DNA from: CAZJFC01 sp964545245
GTDB taxonomy: Bacteria > Pseudomonadota > Alphaproteobacteria > Rickettsiales > 21-14-0-20-44-7
Length of the DNA: 55,474 nucleotides
Assembly: GCA_964545245.1 (NCBI GenBank)
Contig: CAZJFC010000006.1
Span: forward strand, 1-55,474
Direction: 5' to 3'
Part shown: piece after piece, positions 55,391-55,474 of the stretch
Position numbering within the stretch: position 1 is the first letter of the stretch
How the letters are laid out: each line of letters begins with the position of its first letter
Program-made: the position numbers and the translations under genes
The notes under the pieces: generated by a model
The model's database searches: none
The model's input: the letters and a program-made list of their open reading frames with translations, nothing else
What the model was told of the DNA's origin: nothing

Positions 55391-55474
55391 GATGAGCGAG
55401 GCAGGAGCCGAGCCAGCCTTGAGCGTGCCGGAGGCACAGCCCATCGGAGGCGCAGGAGCGCCGCACGGGGGCAG
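55391..55474. repeat. GC-rich hairpin cluster at window end
   Basis: Several short stems with GGA/AGGA loops in a row: GGC-AGGA-GCC, GTGCC-GGA-GGCAC and GGCGC-AGGA-GCGCC. It resembles an interspersed repeat and continues past the window edge. No gene is seen. Confidence 0.5.

Overview
The window reads as chromosomal DNA of an alphaproteobacterium. The pointers are the uvrA / ssb / gyrA / coaD / peptidyl-prolyl isomerase order, a ChpT-type histidine phosphotransferase, overlapping ihfA and merR, mlaA with mlaC, TadE-like pilus genes and a nitronate monooxygenase. Two N-gaps flanked by chimeric sequence show that this is a scaffolded draft assembly, probably metagenome-derived. Genus cannot be fixed; the mix suits an early-branching, non-Rhizobiales alphaproteobacterium.

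Layout. 1-8.5 kb: partial tRNA-Ile(GAU), murJ, ygfZ, merR/ihfA, gatB, dapA, smpB, a flavodoxin-family gene and leuB. 8.6-16.1 kb: a small exported protein, nitronate monooxygenase, lysC, a membrane protein with a spermidine-synthase-like domain, nadA with a possible attenuator leader, and uppP. 16.1-23.9 kb: mlaC, mlaA, a Q/P/Y-rich exported protein, a CinA-like protein, a membrane J-domain protein, an aroA-cmk fusion, pepF and a beta-barrel protein. 23.9-32.3 kb, mostly minus strand: rppH, a YibQ-like gene, secF without secD, glmU, a lone fliP, two TadE-like genes, tgt with a damaged zinc motif, and queA. 32.4-42.3 kb: chpT, an S24-type repressor, a lipoprotein, thiL, bamE, a structured non-coding stretch leading into a large modular pilin, prfB with its programmed frameshift, an M48 lipoprotein protease, comF, an ABC ATPase and a second pilin. 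42.4-55.5 kb: folD, two unrecognised genes, uvrA, ssb, a repeat-rich 0.6-kb spacer with a candidate small RNA, an mntA-hepT toxin-antitoxin pair one base from gyrA, gyrA, a membrane protein, coaD, and a peptidyl-prolyl isomerase damaged by assembly.

Most genes are housekeeping: wall precursor supply (murJ, uppP, glmU, dapA/lysC), outer-membrane maintenance (bamE, mlaA/C), translation and ribosome rescue (gatB, smpB, prfB, tgt, queA), NAD, CoA, folate, thiamine and shikimate metabolism, and DNA repair and topology (uvrA, ssb, gyrA). Export and pilus parts (secF, fliP, TadE-like, two pilins) are scattered.

The unusual layer is repetitive DNA. Degenerate short-period arrays (7-bp units before dapA, in the 36.3-kb pilin leader, after ssb and after the isomerase; 8-bp units in the pilin leader and after ssb) occur with palindromic interspersed elements. 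Two insertions of such elements lie in frame inside coding sequence, in the pilin leader and in uvrA. Other leads are a promoter-to-terminator unit of about 65 nt at 49.4 kb, a multi-hairpin region with a strong terminator just before the pilin ribosome-binding site, and several -10 boxes that abut start codons.
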